From assembly GCF_022803015.1 (NCBI RefSeq), contig NZ_JAFKON010000019.1, positions 1 to 35,570 on the forward strand: DNA of 35,570 bases, written 5' to 3'. Of the stretch, positions 20,890-29,274 are shown one piece after another. Position 1 is the first letter of the stretch. Every line of letters starts with the position of its first letter. A program made the translations under genes and the position numbers. The notes under the pieces are model-generated. The model was not told where the DNA came from. It saw nothing but the letters and a program-made list of their open reading frames with translations, and did no database searches. The DNA comes from Arthrobacter humicola. GTDB taxonomy: Bacteria > Actinomycetota > Actinomycetes > Actinomycetales > Micrococcaceae.

Positions 20890-22770
20890 ATGACGGTCGA
20901 AGAAGCCACCGCGGAAACACCTAAGGCGGCTGCCGGCGACTGGTTCCAGCGCGCCGTCGTCTATCAGATCTATCCGCGCAGCTTTGCAGACTCCAACGGA
21001 GACGGGATCGGCGACCTCCGCGGCATCATCGGCAGGCTGGACTACCTCCAGCGGCTCGGGGTCGACGTCGTCTGGCTCTCCCCGATCTACACCTCGCCGC
21101 AGGACGACAACGGCTACGACATCAGCGACTACCGGAACGTGGACCCCCTGTTCGGCACCCTCAAGGAGCTCCGGGAACTGAGCGACGGGCTGCACGCGCG
21201 CGGCATGAAGCTGGTGATGGACCTGGTGGTCAACCACACCTCGGACGAGCACCCGTGGTTCGTGGAATCCCGGTCCTCGAAGGAGAGCCCGAAGCGCGAC
21301 TGGTACTGGTGGCGGCCGCCGCGGGACGTCGACGCCGGGGCCGCCCCACGGCGCACGGCGGCGGAGCCGACCAACTGGGGCTCGGCGTTCTCCGGGCCCG
21401 CGTGGGAGTTCGACCAGGCCACCGGGGAGTACTACCTGCACATCTTTTCGAAGAAGCAGCCGGACCTGAACTGGGAGAATCCCGAGGTCCGCGCGGCGGT
21501 CTACGAGATGATGAACTGGTGGCTGGACCGGGGCGTGGACGGGTTCCGGATGGACGTCATCAACTTCATCTCCAAGGACACCTCGCTCCCGGACGGCCCG
21601 GTGGCCGACGGCAAGCTCTTTGGTGACGGCTCCCCGTTCTACATCGACGGCCCCCGCATGCACGAGTTCCTGCAGGAGATGCACCGGGAAGTCTTCGCGA
21701 ACCGCACCGGCGAACTGCTCACCGTCGGCGAAATGCCCGGCGTGACCGTGGACGACGCCATTCTGTACACCGACCCCGCCCGGGCCGAGGTGGACATGGT
21801 GTTCCAGTTCGAGCACGTGGCGCTGGACCAGGAGGAAGGCGACAAGTGGAGGCCCAAGAAGCTCCTGCTCACCGAGCTGAAGCAGACCCTGGGCCGCTGG
21901 CAGGACGGGCTGGCCGAGACCGGCTGGAACAGCCTGTACTGGGGCAACCACGACCAGGCCCGCGCCGTGTCCCGCTTCGGCGACGACAGCCCCCGATACC
22001 GCGAGCTCTCCGCCAAAATGCTGGCCGGCATCCTGCACCTGCACCGAGGCACGCCCTACGTCTACCAGGGTGAAGAACTGGGCATGACCAACATGACGTT
22101 CGGCGCGATCAGCGATTACCGCGACATCGAGGTCCTCAACCACCACCGCGAAGCCACCACGCACCTGGGCCACACCGACGCCGAGGTCCTCGCCGCCCTC
22201 GCGCCGCTGAACCGGGACAACGCGCGGACCCCGGTCCAGTGGGACGCCTCCCGGCATGCCGGCTTCACCACCGGGGCACCCTGGATCGCAGTGAACCCGA
22301 ACGCCAACCACATCAACGCCGCCGCCCAGGTGGATGATCCGGATTCGGTCTACAGCTTCTACCGCCAGGTGATAGCGCTGCGGCATGCGGAACCGGTGGT
22401 CTCGCACGGGAACTTCACAATGCTGCTGCCGGATGACCCGCACGTCTACGCGTTCACCCGGGCGCTGGCTGGGTCCGGTTCAGACGTTTCTTCCGGCAGT
22501 CCCTCGGACAGTCAGTCAGACGGCGCCGGGATTTCGGAGCTGCTGGTGCTGGGCAACTTCTCCGGCGAGGAGCGCGACGCGGACCTCGGGGACGAGGCCT
22601 GGGGTGACGCGGAGCTGGTCCTGGGCAACTATCCATCCGACGCCGACGCCCCCGACGGCGGCTCCGCCCCGGGTTCAGCCGCGGGTGCGGGCCGGGACGG
22701 CCTTTCCACGGGCGCGATGCGCCTGCGGCCCTGGGAACTGCGGGTGTTGCGCCGGGGCCGCGGCGCCTGA
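20890..22770 (+). CDS. GH13 alpha-glucosidase (oligo-1,6-glucosidase type)
   Basis: This 626-aa cytoplasmic glycoside hydrolase family 13 enzyme hydrolyses alpha-glucosidic bonds of short oligosaccharides. The (beta/alpha)8 domain opens with AVVYQIYPRSFADSNGDGIG DLRGI. Conserved region I is LVMDLVVNHTSDEH, region II is GFRMDVIN with nucleophile Asp222, region III is TVGEMPG with acid/base Glu281, and region IV is GNHDQ with Asp355. The QIYPRSF...DSNGDGIGDL calcium-like loop and YQGEELGM are typical of oligo-1,6-glucosidase/alpha-glucosidase (MalL-like). The C-terminal beta domain has an unusual Ser/Asp/Gly-rich insert (about 533-545 and 595-610). It has no signal peptide. The gene follows a hairpin region and precedes the proline-rich gene by 40 bases. 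Confidence 0.92.
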   Translation: MTVEEATAETPKAAAGDWFQRAVVYQIYPRSFADSNGDGIGDLRGIIGRLDYLQRLGVDVVWLSPIYTSPQDDNGYDISDYRNVDPLFGTLKELRELSDGLHARGMKLVMDLVVNHTSDEHPWFVESRSSKESPKRDWYWWRPPRDVDAGAAPRRTAAEPTNWGSAFSGPAWEFDQATGEYYLHIFSKKQPDLNWENPEVRAAVYEMMNWWLDRGVDGFRMDVINFISKDTSLPDGPVADGKLFGDGSPFYIDGPRMHEFLQEMHREVFANRTGELLTVGEMPGVTVDDAILYTDPARAEVDMVFQFEHVALDQEEGDKWRPKKLLLTELKQTLGRWQDGLAETGWNSLYWGNHDQARAVSRFGDDSPRYRELSAKMLAGILHLHRGTPYVYQGEELGMTNMTFGAISDYRDIEVLNHHREATTHLGHTDAEVLAALAPLNRDNARTPVQWDASRHAGFTTGAPWIAVNPNANHINAAAQVDDPDSVYSFYRQVIALRHAEPVVSHGNFTMLLPDDPHVYAFTRALAGSGSDVSSGSPSDSQSDGAGISELLVLGNFSGEERDADLGDEAWGDAELVLGNYPSDADAPDGGSAPGSAAGAGRDGLSTGAMRLRPWELRVLRRGRGA

Positions 22771-22810
22771 TCGACGATCCTGAACGCGAGCCCACGAAAG
22801 GAAGCCACAC

Positions 22811-23068
22811 ATGACTATTCCACCAACCCCCGGACCCGATCCGTTTCCGCCGGAACCCGGCCCCACGACGCCGCCACCCGAACCCGGAGACCCATTTCCG
22901 CCGGAACCCGGTCCGGTCACGCCGCCGCCGGTTCCGGGGCCCGAGCCGGTACCCGGCCCCGCGCCCACGCCGTCACCGGAACCGGGGCCGTTCCCGACGC
23001 CGCCCGGCCCCCTCCCGATTCCGGATCCCGGCCCGGTGCCGCCGCGGCCGGACCCGACCCGGTTCTAG
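22811..23068 (+). CDS. Proline-rich low-complexity protein, 85 aa
   Basis: The gene starts at ATG 22811 with a strong AAAGGA site (22797-22802). About half of the 85 residues are proline, arranged as PxPxP/PEPG-type repeats (PFPPEPG occurs twice), and the protein ends PPRPDPTRF. It has no hydrophobic or charged core, signal peptide or cysteine, so it should form an extended polyproline helix. A good ribosome-binding site and an ordinary start and stop argue that it is expressed, although the extreme composition would also be open by chance in high-GC DNA. It is 40 bases after the glucosidase gene and ends 6 bases before the convergent hydrolase gene. I know no function. Confidence 0.6.
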   Translation: MTIPPTPGPDPFPPEPGPTTPPPEPGDPFPPEPGPVTPPPVPGPEPVPGPAPTPSPEPGPFPTPPGPLPIPDPGPVPPRPDPTRF

Positions 23069-23074
23069 CGGGCG

Positions 23075-23872
23075 TCACCGCGCGGAGAGTCCGTGCAGGA
23101 ACCGGCGTACCGCGGCGTTGAAGGCAGCCGGCGCTTCGACGGCCGCCATGTGCCCGACGTCGGGAATCATCACCAGCGTCGAGCCAGGGATCCACCGGTT
23201 CATCTCGCGGGCCACGCTCTGCGGCGAGCGGACGTCGTCCGTGCCATACAGCAGCAGGGTGGGCACCGCGATGGTGGGCAGCACGTCGCGGTAGTCGGCG
23301 TGGGCGTTTGCGTTCAGCAGTGCCCGCATGCCTTCCGGGTGGAAGTCGGCCATGATGGCGCTGGTTTCCTGCACAGCCGCCGGATCAGCGTGTTCCGTGA
23401 ACAGCGTGGGCAGCCATACGGGGATGAATCGTTTCGCCGGTTGCTCGAGTTCGGCGAGCACCTGCGCATAGCGGCGCTCGACTTCCTCGGGCGGCAAAGA
23501 TCCGGCCCAACCGGCGTACGCCGAGACCAGCAGCAGCGACGCGGGCACTGACGGGTGTGCCCGGTAGAGCTCCAGTGCAATGCCGGAGCCCATGGACAGC
23601 CCGAGGACGTGCGGCCGGCCGGGAACCGCTTCCCGCAGAAAACCTGCCAGGGCGTCGCCGAGGTCCTGTCCGGTGAAGTCCGGCGGCGGATCGTCCGAGC
23701 CGCCGCACCCGGGTGCATCCCAGGCGAAAACCGTGAAGTCAGCCGACAAATCCTCGAGCTGCCGCCGCCAGATGCGGCTGTCTTCGTAGGCGCCGTGCAG
23801 CAGGACCAGCGGCGGACCCTGGCCCGCACGCCGGTACCGGATGCGCAGGCCCGCAACCTCGACGGTCTCCAT
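23075..23872 (-). CDS. Alpha/beta-fold hydrolase
   Basis: This 265-aa alpha/beta hydrolase has the oxyanion loop LVLLHGAYED (22-31), WDAPGCGGSD (51-60), and the nucleophile elbow GLSMGSG with Ser93. The acid is in LLLYGTDDVRSPQ and the His in IPDVGHMAAVEAP near the end. The pattern resembles esterases and meta-cleavage-type hydrolases. The cap region (about 125-190) is helical, with WAGSLPPEEVERRYAQVLAE. The substrate is unknown. It has no obvious ribosome-binding site before ATG 23872, which may indicate a leaderless or weakly translated message. Upstream lie a 15-bp tandem repeat and a large palindrome. Confidence 0.88.
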   Translation of the reverse strand: METVEVAGLRIRYRRAGQGPPLVLLHGAYEDSRIWRRQLEDLSADFTVFAWDAPGCGGSDDPPPDFTGQDLGDALAGFLREAVPGRPHVLGLSMGSGIALELYRAHPSVPASLLLVSAYAGWAGSLPPEEVERRYAQVLAELEQPAKRFIPVWLPTLFTEHADPAAVQETSAIMADFHPEGMRALLNANAHADYRDVLPTIAVPTLLLYGTDDVRSPQSVAREMNRWIPGSTLVMIPDVGHMAAVEAPAAFNAAVRRFLHGLSAR

Positions 23873-23920
23873 GAGGCAATGCTAGGTCGGGCCGCCGCCG
23901 CTCGGCAGGGTCAGGCGGGG

Positions 23921-23960
23921 CGGACTCAGGGTGGGCGGACTCAGGGTGGGCGGACTCAGG
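23921..23960. repeat. 15-bp tandem repeat, 2.7 copies
   Basis: The unit CGGACTCAGGGTGGG occurs twice in full (23921-23935 and 23936-23950) and once partially (23951-23960) with no mismatches. It lies 50 bases upstream of the hydrolase start, so a change in copy number would alter promoter spacing. Confidence 0.8.
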
Positions 23961-23989
23961 AGCAGGCTCAGGATGCGCAAACCCGCCCG

Positions 23990-24051
23990 CGACGCGCAAA
24001 TGACCCTGCGACACCCGATTTTTCGGGTGTCGCAGGGTCATTTGCGCGTCG
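23990..24051. repeat. Perfect 29-bp inverted repeat with TTTT loop
   Basis: Bases 23990-24018 pair with 24023-24051 without mismatch around a four-base loop. The arms contain GCGCAAATGACCCTGCGACA and its complement. The palindrome sits just downstream of the minus-strand gene that stops at 24074. An 11-base piece (TTGCGCGTCGG) is repeated at 24061-24071, and another GCGCAAA lies at 23975. There is no U-run on either side. This could be a terminator, an mRNA 3' stabiliser, or a dispersed REP-like element. Confidence 0.85.
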
Positions 24052-24073
24052 GCAGGTCGATTGCGCGTCGGTG

Positions 24074-24979
24074 CTACGGCAGGACGATGTCCCGGGTGCG
24101 GTGATCGTACTGGATGACCAGGAGGCCGCCGCCGTGGTGGACTTCGTGGTTGGGTCCGTCGAAGACGCCAAACGCACCGTAGTTTTCGTCCCAGGACCGG
24201 TTCAGGGCGATCTTGAACGAGTAGAAGCCGGCAGGAATGTCCGCGGCAATCTTCCAGAGCTGATCCACCTGGTCCAGTTCCATCTGGACTTCGTCGTACT
24301 GCGGCGCCCAGTTGGCGGGCGCGCCCAGCAGAATGCTGAAGTCGCCGGCAACCGCGACGGCGTCCGGCTGTTCGATGGTGTCGACGCTGACAGCCGAGGC
24401 CGCCGCCGCCGGGGCTTCTGCCGGAGCTGCTGAGGGCTGTGCAGCCTTCGCCGCGGGCTTGCGCTTGCGCACCGCCTTGGCCACCGGGGCAACAGCCTCC
24501 TCGATGAGCTTGGCGGCCTTGCCGGCAACCTTGGATGTTGTCGGCGGCGCCTCCTCGGCCGCGGCGGCCGGCGTGGCTGCTGTCTTTGCTGCCTTCTCCG
24601 GCTTTGCCACCGGAGCAGTCGGCAGCGGCGTGCCCGCCGGAACGGGAGTGCCGGCGTCGAGCGCTGCAGCGAAGGCGGCAGGATCGGCGAAGGCCACCGT
24701 GGCGCGCTGGCCGTCGTCGGTGATGGACCAGCCGGAGCGGCCCTTAACCAGCCAGCCGGCTTTGACCAACTTGGCCGTGGCGGTGGTCAGCGTCTTGTGG
24801 CCGCGGGGAATGCCGCCACTGAGGAGTTCGCGTTCGTGGTCGTTGAGGGGCACCCGTGCGATTGCCTCGCCCAGTACGGCTCCGGCGTTCGGCTTCTCGC
24901 CGGTCCATACCTCCTCTGCCAGGACATCCAGCACGGCCTTTAGCCGAAGGTTGGTGTTTTCCGCGGTGTTCGCGCCCAT
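24074..24979 (-). CDS. Winged-helix protein fused to a pullulanase-X25-like domain
   Basis: This 301-aa protein has three parts. The N-terminus (about 10-95) resembles a winged helix of the Mrr-N type: ERELLSGGIPRGHKTLTTAT then AKLVKAGWLVKGRSGWSITD DG. An Ala/Pro/Lys-rich linker (about 105-200) has a basic KAVRKRKPAAKAA patch. The C-terminus (about 204-301) matches the X25 module of pullulanases and related starch enzymes: AVAVAGDFSILLGAPANWAP, LWKIAADIPAGFYSFKIALN, RSWDENYGAFGVFDG, and LLVIQYDHRTRDIVLP. X25 modules are immunoglobulin-like and usually sit beside catalytic domains. Joining one to a DNA-binding-type fold without a catalytic domain is unusual. AAAGGAGA precedes ATG 24979. It may sense carbohydrate or simply reuse the fold. 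Confidence 0.75.
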   Translation of the reverse strand: MGANTAENTNLRLKAVLDVLAEEVWTGEKPNAGAVLGEAIARVPLNDHERELLSGGIPRGHKTLTTATAKLVKAGWLVKGRSGWSITDDGQRATVAFADPAAFAAALDAGTPVPAGTPLPTAPVAKPEKAAKTAATPAAAAEEAPPTTSKVAGKAAKLIEEAVAPVAKAVRKRKPAAKAAQPSAAPAEAPAAAASAVSVDTIEQPDAVAVAGDFSILLGAPANWAPQYDEVQMELDQVDQLWKIAADIPAGFYSFKIALNRSWDENYGAFGVFDGPNHEVHHGGGLLVIQYDHRTRDIVLP

Positions 24980-25142
24980 GGGTCTCCTTTAGAAGCAATT
25001 GATCCACCTGCATTTTGCCAAGGAAATGTTAGTTTTTGCGAGCGGATCCGGTTAACTCTGTGTGTCGTGACCCACTATGACAGGCCAGAGCGGGGGGCAC
25101 GAAGGACCAACTCGGCCCTACCCGCGAGTAGAAAACCAGAGG

Positions 25143-26876
25143 TCAGTCCTCTGCGCTCCATTGGGCGCCGGTCTGGGCCATGTAGGCGGCTACCGCTGCT
25201 TCGGTGGTGGGATAGAAATGCTCCGGCTCGATTTCTCGGGTCAATCCGTACTTTTCGATCTTCTCCCGGGTCCTGTGCTTGACCTCGGCGAACACCAGGG
25301 AGATACCCTGCGCGTTCAGTTCGACATCCAGATCGAGCAAGACGTCCGCGGCGGTGGTGTCAACGTCCGTGATCGGCTCGGCCGCGATGACGATCCACCG
25401 CGGTTTGGGTTCCGTTCGTGCCAGGTGCCGGACGTTGTCGCGGAACGGCCGGACGTTGGCGAAGAACAACGGGGCGTCCCACCGGTAGATCACCAGGCCG
25501 GGCAGGTGCTTCGCGTCCGGGTGGACGCGGATGTCGTGAAACCCCTCATAGCCGGGCACCCGCCCGATCACGGTCTCGTACGGCCACCACGCCCGGCGGA
25601 AGATGTTCAGGATGGACAGCCCCACCGCAATGCCGATGCCGGGCAGGACGCCCAGGAACGCAACCCCAAGGAAGGCGGCCATGCACAGGTAGAACTCGGT
25701 ACGCCTCTGGTGCCAGAGCCGAACCGTTCCGGGAATGTCGGCGAGGGAGATCGACGCCGTCATCACCACGGCCGCCAGTGCCGGCTGTGGCAGGTTCCGG
25801 AACAGCCCCGGCAAAAACACCAGCATGAGGAGGATCAGCACGGCGCCCGTCACGCCCGTGAGCTGCGACTTCGAGCCGGAACGTTCAGCGACGGCGGTCC
25901 GGGATCCGCTGGTGCTGACCGGGAAGCCCTGGAAGAGGCCCGCGGCCAGGTTCGCGGCACCGATCCCGATCATCTCCTGGTTGCCGCGGATTTCCTGCCC
26001 GGTGCGTGCGGCGAACGCCGTCGACGTCGAGATCGTGTCCGTCAAGGACACCAGCGCAATACCGAGGGCCCCGGCGAACATCAGCCCGAGGTCCGCGAAG
26101 TCCACCTGGGGAATGGTGAACGGCGGGAAGCCCCGCGGGAGTTCCCCGACCAGCGAGACGCCCTTGGCGGCCAGATCGAAGACCGCCGTGGCCGCGATCG
26201 CGGCGACCACCATGACGAGTACCGCAGGGACCTTGGGCAGCCACCGCTGCAGAACCAGTATCAGCACAATCCCGCCGATGCCGACCGCCGCCGCGGCGAC
26301 CACCGTCTCGCCATTGGCCACGCCTTCGACGAATCCGACCAGGTCACCAATGAAGTTTTCGCTTTCGATCTTGAACCCGAAGAGCTTCGGGAGCTGGCCC
26401 ACCAGGATGGTGATCGCGAGACCGTTCATGTAGCCGATCATCGTCGGCTTGGAGATGAGGTCGGCGATGAAGCCGAGCTTGGCCACGGACGCCAAGACCA
26501 TGATGGCGCCGACCATGAGGGCAAGCATCGACGCGAGCGCGATCGCCTTCTGCGGGTCGCCGTCGGACGCGACAAGGGGCAGGACCGTCGCGGCGATCAT
26601 GGGCCCGAGTGCAGAGTCGGGCCCCAGGACCAGGATGCGGGACGGGCCAAAGACCGCGTAGGCGAGCAGGCAGAGGATGCTGGTGTACAGCCCGGTGATT
26701 GGGGGCAGCCCGGCCAGCTCGGCATAGGCCATGCCCTGCGGAACTAGCAACGTCGTCAGGACGACCCCGGCGACGATGTCCTTGCCGAACCAGTCCTTTT
26801 GGTACGTCGCGACGGCATCGAATCCAGGCGCCGCCCGGCGCAGCCAGCCCTTGCGCCGCTCGCGGGTCTTTGTCAT
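25143..26876 (-). CDS. SulP-family anion permease with C-terminal STAS domain
   Basis: This 577-aa membrane transporter of the SulP (SLC26) family moves sulfate, bicarbonate or other anions. The signature region is DIVAGVVLTTLLVPQGMAYA ELAGLPPITGLYTSI, with about 11-14 hydrophobic helices to residue 420. GFPVSTSGSRTAVAERSGSK SQLTGV is the conserved central loop. The cytosolic STAS domain (about 440-555) includes GLVIYRWDAPLFFANVRPFR and TDVDTTAADVLLDLDVELNA. The start is ATG 26876 (MTKTRERRKGW); a longer form to 26921 has a glycine-rich, unlikely N-terminus. There are no nearby carbonic anhydrase or sulfate-assimilation genes, so the substrate stays open. It is divergent from the aldo/keto reductase gene. 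Confidence 0.92.
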   Translation of the reverse strand: MTKTRERRKGWLRRAAPGFDAVATYQKDWFGKDIVAGVVLTTLLVPQGMAYAELAGLPPITGLYTSILCLLAYAVFGPSRILVLGPDSALGPMIAATVLPLVASDGDPQKAIALASMLALMVGAIMVLASVAKLGFIADLISKPTMIGYMNGLAITILVGQLPKLFGFKIESENFIGDLVGFVEGVANGETVVAAAAVGIGGIVLILVLQRWLPKVPAVLVMVVAAIAATAVFDLAAKGVSLVGELPRGFPPFTIPQVDFADLGLMFAGALGIALVSLTDTISTSTAFAARTGQEIRGNQEMIGIGAANLAAGLFQGFPVSTSGSRTAVAERSGSKSQLTGVTGAVLILLMLVFLPGLFRNLPQPALAAVVMTASISLADIPGTVRLWHQRRTEFYLCMAAFLGVAFLGVLPGIGIAVGLSILNIFRRAWWPYETVIGRVPGYEGFHDIRVHPDAKHLPGLVIYRWDAPLFFANVRPFRDNVRHLARTEPKPRWIVIAAEPITDVDTTAADVLLDLDVELNAQGISLVFAEVKHRTREKIEKYGLTREIEPEHFYPTTEAAVAAYMAQTGAQWSAED

Positions 26877-27100
26877 ATCTGCACTCTGCCGCCCGCCCCC
26901 GCCCCGCGCATCCCCCGGCAAGGGTGAACCGCGTCGACCGGCGCAGTGCGCCCGGCGGAACCGGCAACGCGCTCCCGTTGTGTCCCCGGGCCGATGGGCC
27001 TAAAGTTGCGGTCTGCCCACTGCGCGCCGTCCCGCCGCTGAACACGCGCCGGATCAGGTGCCGGACAGGGCGTCCCACCGTTCCCGTTGAGGAGATATCT

Positions 27101-28075
<975 letters not shown>

Positions 28076-28092
28076 GCCGGCCGTTCGACAGC

Positions 28093-28155
28093 CAACGCGG
28101 GGTCACTTACGGCCCGTCCGGGGCCTCCGGATGGGCGCGTAGCGACCCCGCGTTG
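28093..28155. terminator. Nested hairpin between convergent genes
   Basis: CAACGCGGGGTC (28093-28104) pairs with GACCCCGCGTTG (28144-28155). An inner pair GCCCGTCCGG/CCGGATGGGC (about 28112-28121 and 28127-28136, one mismatch) forms a second stem. It sits between the stop codons of two converging genes and can fold on either strand, so a bidirectional terminator is the simplest reading. Confidence 0.65.
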
Positions 28156-28164
28156 CTTGGGTGG

Positions 28165-29226
28165 TTAGTGTCCGGACGCGGCGAGCTCGGCCAGCAGCTC
28201 GGCCTTGCGTTCCTCGCTCGCGAAGGAGGACCGGATCGAGTTCGCAGCCATCCGGACGCAGTCGAACTCAGACAGGCCGATCACCGATTTCAGCTGCGCG
28301 AAGTTGTCGTCCACGTACCCGCCGAAATACGCCGGGTCGTCCGAGTTCACGCAGACGTTCAGACCCGCCGCGAGCATCGACGGCAACGGGTGCTCGGCCA
28401 GGGTGTCCACCGCGCGGAGCCTGACGTTGGACAGCGGGCAAACGGTCAGTGGCATGAGCTCGTCCACGAGCCGTTCCACGAGCTCCGGGTCCTCCATGCA
28501 GCGGATGCCGTGATCGATCCGCTCCACGTCGAGGAGGTCCAGCGCGTCGATGATGTACGACGGCGGGCCCTCCTCGCCGGCATGCGCGATCCGGTGCAGG
28601 CCGGCGTCCTTCGCCCGGGCGAAGAGCCGCTCGAACTTGGCCGGCGGGTTGCCCACCTCGGCGGAATCGAGCCCGATGCCGGCGATCGGGGCGTCCATGG
28701 CGAGCAGCTGCTCCAGCACCTCGAGGGCCGAGTCCTCGGTGAGGTCGCGCAGGAAGGCCGCGATCAGGAGGGTGGAGATGCCGAACTCTTCGCGGGATCC
28801 CGCCAGCACCGAGGCCACGCCGTTGACGCACGTCTGAAGCGGTATCCCGCGGGACAGGTGGGCCTGCGGGTCCAGCATGATCTCGGCGTGCCGGACCCCG
28901 GCGAGCGCCGCCCGGGCCAGGTAGGCGCGGGTCATGTCGGCAAAGTCCTGCTCCGTCTGCAGCACGGCCATGTTGGCGTAGTACAGGTCCAAAAAGGACT
29001 GCAGGTCAGTGAACTCGTAGCGCGAGCGCAATTCGTCCAGGTCCGCATAGGGCAGTGCGATCCCGTTGCGTTCCGCCAGCGCGAAGATCAGCTCCGGTTC
29101 CAGCGTTCCCTCGATGTGCAGGTGCAGCTCGGCGACCGGGAGCGGGAGGGGTTCGCCGGCCTCCGGCTCTTCCGGTTCTTCCGGCTCTTCCGCGGTCAAC
29201 TGGGCATCGCCGTCGTGTGTTTCCAT
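28165..29226 (-). CDS. Adenine/adenosine deaminase
   Basis: This 353-aa zinc-dependent amidohydrolase of the adenosine deaminase superfamily converts adenine or adenosine to hypoxanthine or inosine. Metal ligands are visible in AELHLHIEGTLEPEL (His35, His37), RIAHAGEEGP, RIDHGIRC and VNSDDPAYFGGY. The HIEGTLEPEL and SDDPAYFGGY variants are characteristic of the adenine-deaminase-like branch rather than classical adenosine deaminase (HLDGSLRP), so adenine is the more likely substrate. The N-terminus carries an acidic Glu-Pro repeat (EEPEEPEEPEAGEP, residues 13-26) coded by a 9-bp tandem repeat and is probably a disordered leader. The gene is divergent from uvrA2 with only 48 bases between the start codons. 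An add/ade-type salvage role in the cytoplasm is expected. Confidence 0.9.
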   Translation of the reverse strand: METHDGDAQLTAEEPEEPEEPEAGEPLPLPVAELHLHIEGTLEPELIFALAERNGIALPYADLDELRSRYEFTDLQSFLDLYYANMAVLQTEQDFADMTRAYLARAALAGVRHAEIMLDPQAHLSRGIPLQTCVNGVASVLAGSREEFGISTLLIAAFLRDLTEDSALEVLEQLLAMDAPIAGIGLDSAEVGNPPAKFERLFARAKDAGLHRIAHAGEEGPPSYIIDALDLLDVERIDHGIRCMEDPELVERLVDELMPLTVCPLSNVRLRAVDTLAEHPLPSMLAAGLNVCVNSDDPAYFGGYVDDNFAQLKSVIGLSEFDCVRMAANSIRSSFASEERKAELLAELAASGH

Positions 29227-29274
29227 CCGGTAAGGATATGCCCGGCGCTCCCCGGAGCGGATAGAGTCGAACCA

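Noticed and set aside
20821..22443. 540-codon minus-strand open frame
   Set aside because: Antisense to the GH13 glucosidase, whose four catalytic regions are intact on the plus strand.
23921..24071. Possible CRISPR array
   Set aside because: The 15-bp repeats are directly tandem without spacers, and the palindrome is a single unit. No cas genes are present.
25077..26747. 556-codon plus-strand open frame
   Set aside because: Antisense to the SulP transporter; the product is an implausible Arg/Asp/His/Gly mixture.
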